A stretch of DNA of 64,000 bases from Lujinxingia vulgaris (lineage in GTDB: Bacteria > Myxococcota_A > Bradymonadia > Bradymonadales > Bradymonadaceae): the NCBI RefSeq assembly GCF_007997005.1, contig NZ_VOSL01000146.1, positions 1 through 64,000 on the forward strand, given 5' to 3'. The position numbers and the translations under genes are program-made. Position 1 is the first letter of the stretch; each line of letters begins with the position of its first letter. Shown piece by piece: positions 62,561 to 64,000 of this stretch. A model generated the notes under the pieces. It saw only the letters and a list, made by a program, of their open reading frames with translations, ran no database searches and was not told where the DNA came from.

Positions 62561-63168
62561 CGCGTTTCCTCGGACTGAGTCTCGTCGACGATGGCGCGGA
62601 TGCGGGCCTTGAAGGTGTTGAGCTCATGGGCCTGCAGGTGCAGCTCGGTCGGGGCGACGCTGCGAAGCTGGGAGGTGCTCGCTGTGGGTTGCGCGCGCTC
62701 CCGGACGACGAGGTTGAGGTTGTTGACCTGGGGGATGGCGAACTCAGTGGCGTTATCGGGGCCGAGCGCCACTCGGAAGAAGCCCTGGGCCAGACCGGTG
62801 ACCGAGGCGGGGTGTTGGGCGACGTCGCCGCTCAAAAAGAGCACGCCCTGGTCGGCGACCTGAAAGACGGGCATGCCCGGCACGCGGGTGCCCACGTCGC
62901 CGTGGAAACCGCCGAGCTGACGGATGGCTACGGTGCGCCTTACAGGGCCTTTGAGGGTCTCGCGCACCTTGAGCGTGATGGTGGAGACGACCCGGCCGCG
63001 CGCGTCGAGCTCGGTGGAGATCTCATCGACCTGCGCGACCACCACCGCGTCGGATCGCACCACGAGCTCTTCGAGATCCATGCGGGGGAGCGTGGCGGCG
63101 GTGGCGCTGGTGGCCAGGAGCCATAGCGTCAGCGTGGATAAGAGCGCGATGAGAGGTTTGAACATCAT
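62557..63168 (-). CDS. Secreted protein of unknown function in the matrixin operon
   Basis: The 203-residue product has a signal peptide (LIALLSTLTLWLLATSATAA). The mature domain is beta-rich, with ELVVRSDAVVVAQVDEIS, TITLKVRETLKGPVR and VFQVADQGVLFLSG. This pattern recurs in secreted proteins encoded next to matrixins in myxobacteria, but it has no name I can give. It may be a partner or inhibitor of the downstream protease; that is inference from position alone. The gene starts the operon and its stop overlaps the matrixin start. A C8 run lies in its upstream region (63254-63261). Confidence 0.78.
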   Translation of the reverse strand: MMFKPLIALLSTLTLWLLATSATAATLPRMDLEELVVRSDAVVVAQVDEISTELDARGRVVSTITLKVRETLKGPVRRTVAIRQLGGFHGDVGTRVPGMPVFQVADQGVLFLSGDVAQHPASVTGLAQGFFRVALGPDNATEFAIPQVNNLNLVVRERAQPTASTSQLRSVAPTELHLQAHELNTFKARIRAIVDETQSEETR

Positions 63169-63276
63169 GACCTCGAGGGTCGGTCAGGTGAGGGCGGGCG
63201 AGTGTTGGCTAACCACACCCGTGCGTGCGGCATTCTCAAGAAGATAATCAGGTCCCCCCCCTTGGGGAGCGGCGGC

Positions 63277-63711
63277 TTATTTGAAGACCTTGCCGATGGT
63301 GTCTTTGGCGCGCGCCAGGGTGACGCCCTGGAGCATCTTGCGGATCTTCTCGTCGCGCTCCACCACAGCGAGCAGGGCCTCTTTGTTGATAGCGACGATC
63401 TGGGCCGGGCCGGTCTTGACTTCGACGGTGGCGGTGGCGGTGTTGCCGCTCATTAACGAGACCTCCCCGAAGTAGGCGCCGGGGCCCATGGTTTTGAGCT
63501 CCACTTCGCCTGCGGGGCCGCGGGTCCAGACGCGGATGCGGCCGGTAAGCACGATGTAGAGATGGTCGACAGCCTGATCCTCTTCGATGATGCGCTCGCC
63601 GGGCTGAAAGACCTTGAGATCGCTGGCGCTGATAAGCGCCTTCACGTCGGCGTCGCTCAGGTGCTTGAAGAGGGGGCTTTCCTGGATGGTTTCGGCGATC
63701 TTTTCGGTCAT
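63277..63711 (-). CDS. Cyclic nucleotide-binding domain protein
   Basis: The 144-residue cytoplasmic protein is a single cNMP-binding (CAP_ED) domain: FQPGERIIEEDQAVDHLYIV, then LTGRIRVW and the phosphate-binding cassette GAYFGEVSLMSG followed by TATATV. The R that contacts the cyclic phosphate in CAP is missing from the cassette (SLMSGNTATATV), so binding of cAMP/cGMP is uncertain. No DNA-binding or other output domain is attached, so it would act through a partner. The ATG at 63711 has only a modest ribosome site. Confidence 0.88.
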   Translation of the reverse strand: MTEKIAETIQESPLFKHLSDADVKALISASDLKVFQPGERIIEEDQAVDHLYIVLTGRIRVWTRGPAGEVELKTMGPGAYFGEVSLMSGNTATATVEVKTGPAQIVAINKEALLAVVERDEKIRKMLQGVTLARAKDTIGKVFK

Positions 63712-64000
63712 GATGGTCTCATCACAGGGGGTGAAGGGGGATGCCGGGCATATGCCGGGCGATGCCGTACACCGTGGAGGGTATCAACGGGGGGGAGGGC
63801 GATGCAATCATCGTGGCAGGTTGAGCGCTCTGCGCCGATGGACGGGGAAGACGCCGAAGAAGGGAGGGGCAATTTCTTGAGCGTGCCGCGATGCGTGGTA
63901 GCTCTGAGGGGTGCGCGGGGCTCGCCAGGTGCGGCTCCGACGTGATGCCATGGTGGCGTGTGATGATGGGGCCCGGAAGAGGCCCAAAACGACAGGGAGG
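63712..64000. other. Window-edge region without a supported gene
   Basis: Nothing firm in these 289 bases. A G7 run is near 63790. GGGCC and GGCCC near 63976-63990 can form a small hairpin. The final bases ACAGGGAGG could be a ribosome site for a plus-strand gene starting beyond the window. Confidence 0.4.

Noticed and set aside
63562-63945. 127-residue plus-strand frame at the window end
   Set aside because: It overlaps the cyclic-nucleotide-binding gene in antisense, has no ribosome site and no recognisable domain.

Overview
The window is 64 kb of high-GC chromosomal DNA from a Gram-negative, aerobically respiring deltaproteobacterial-type organism. I infer Myxococcota/Bradymonadales-like affiliation. 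The grounds are a GltJ/AgmX-type zinc-ribbon-GYF-TonB-like protein, Hanks kinases with an HRDISPQN-type catalytic loop and PEGA domains, a MYXO-CTERM-like protein tail, many TPR lipoproteins, and GTTCAG motifs like the Myxococcus SOS box upstream of lexA. Species cannot be fixed from sequence alone. I saw no insertion sequence, prophage, CRISPR array or rRNA; one tRNA gene, tRNA-Gln(CUG), is present.

Layout. 1-725: end of exonuclease VII (xseA 3' end, xseB). 729-6060: a lipoprotein, the GltJ/AgmX-like protein, an orphan helical protein, a DUF368 lipid-carrier transporter and an Rrf2 regulator. 6093-10282: a large TPR lytic transglycosylase, a YdcH-like small protein, tRNA-Gln and a small zinc-ribbon protein. 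10442-19869: a one-direction run of envelope genes (HEAT-repeat protein, DUF192 lipoprotein, membrane HExxH peptidase, NTF2-like lipoprotein, TPR/HExxH peptidase) ending with an ECF sigma factor; this is the best candidate for an undescribed envelope system. 19966-24726: DnaJ, a 2H phosphoesterase, a CHAP/NlpC-like lipoprotein that seems to lack its catalytic residues, and a Ser/Thr kinase with a PEGA domain. 24683-31950: respiratory complex I genes in the order nuoABCD-G-H-I, without nuoE or nuoF, followed by an exported orphan. 32194-33034: lexA with its own SOS-type operators.

33132-38934: a CPBP membrane protease diverging from mutL-miaA-hisC-cmk, a translationally coupled housekeeping operon. 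38947-41677: a Nudix hydrolase behind two single-domain ArsA/GET3-family ATPases. 41978-43693: rpsA. 44029-46945: two unrecognised lipoprotein genes with 8-nt homopolymer runs near their 5' ends. In one of them the run puts the signal peptide out of frame with the body, suggesting phase variation, a real mutation or a base-call error. 46946-48112: a cystathionine synthase/lyase. 48212-53617: TamB. 53878-57316: a PEGA/TPR protein and a kinase with its catalytic domain at the C-terminus behind TPR-like repeats. 57332-61163: a TPR lipoprotein, a TIM-barrel hydrolase, a PAP2 phosphatase and rsmA. 61182-63711: a three-gene operon (secreted protein, matrixin-type lipoprotein with MYXO-CTERM-like tail, HExxH protein) and a cyclic-nucleotide-binding protein. 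The last ~290 bases hold no supported gene.

Functional themes are envelope building and remodelling (lytic transglycosylase, TamB, DUF368, PAP2, several HExxH proteins), signalling (two kinases, ECF sigma factor, Rrf2, a cNMP-binding protein), respiration (complex I) and genome maintenance (exonuclease VII, LexA, MutL). Four promoters share a TTGAC(A/C) -35 and a TAG-starting -10 box, which may reflect the housekeeping sigma preference of this genome.
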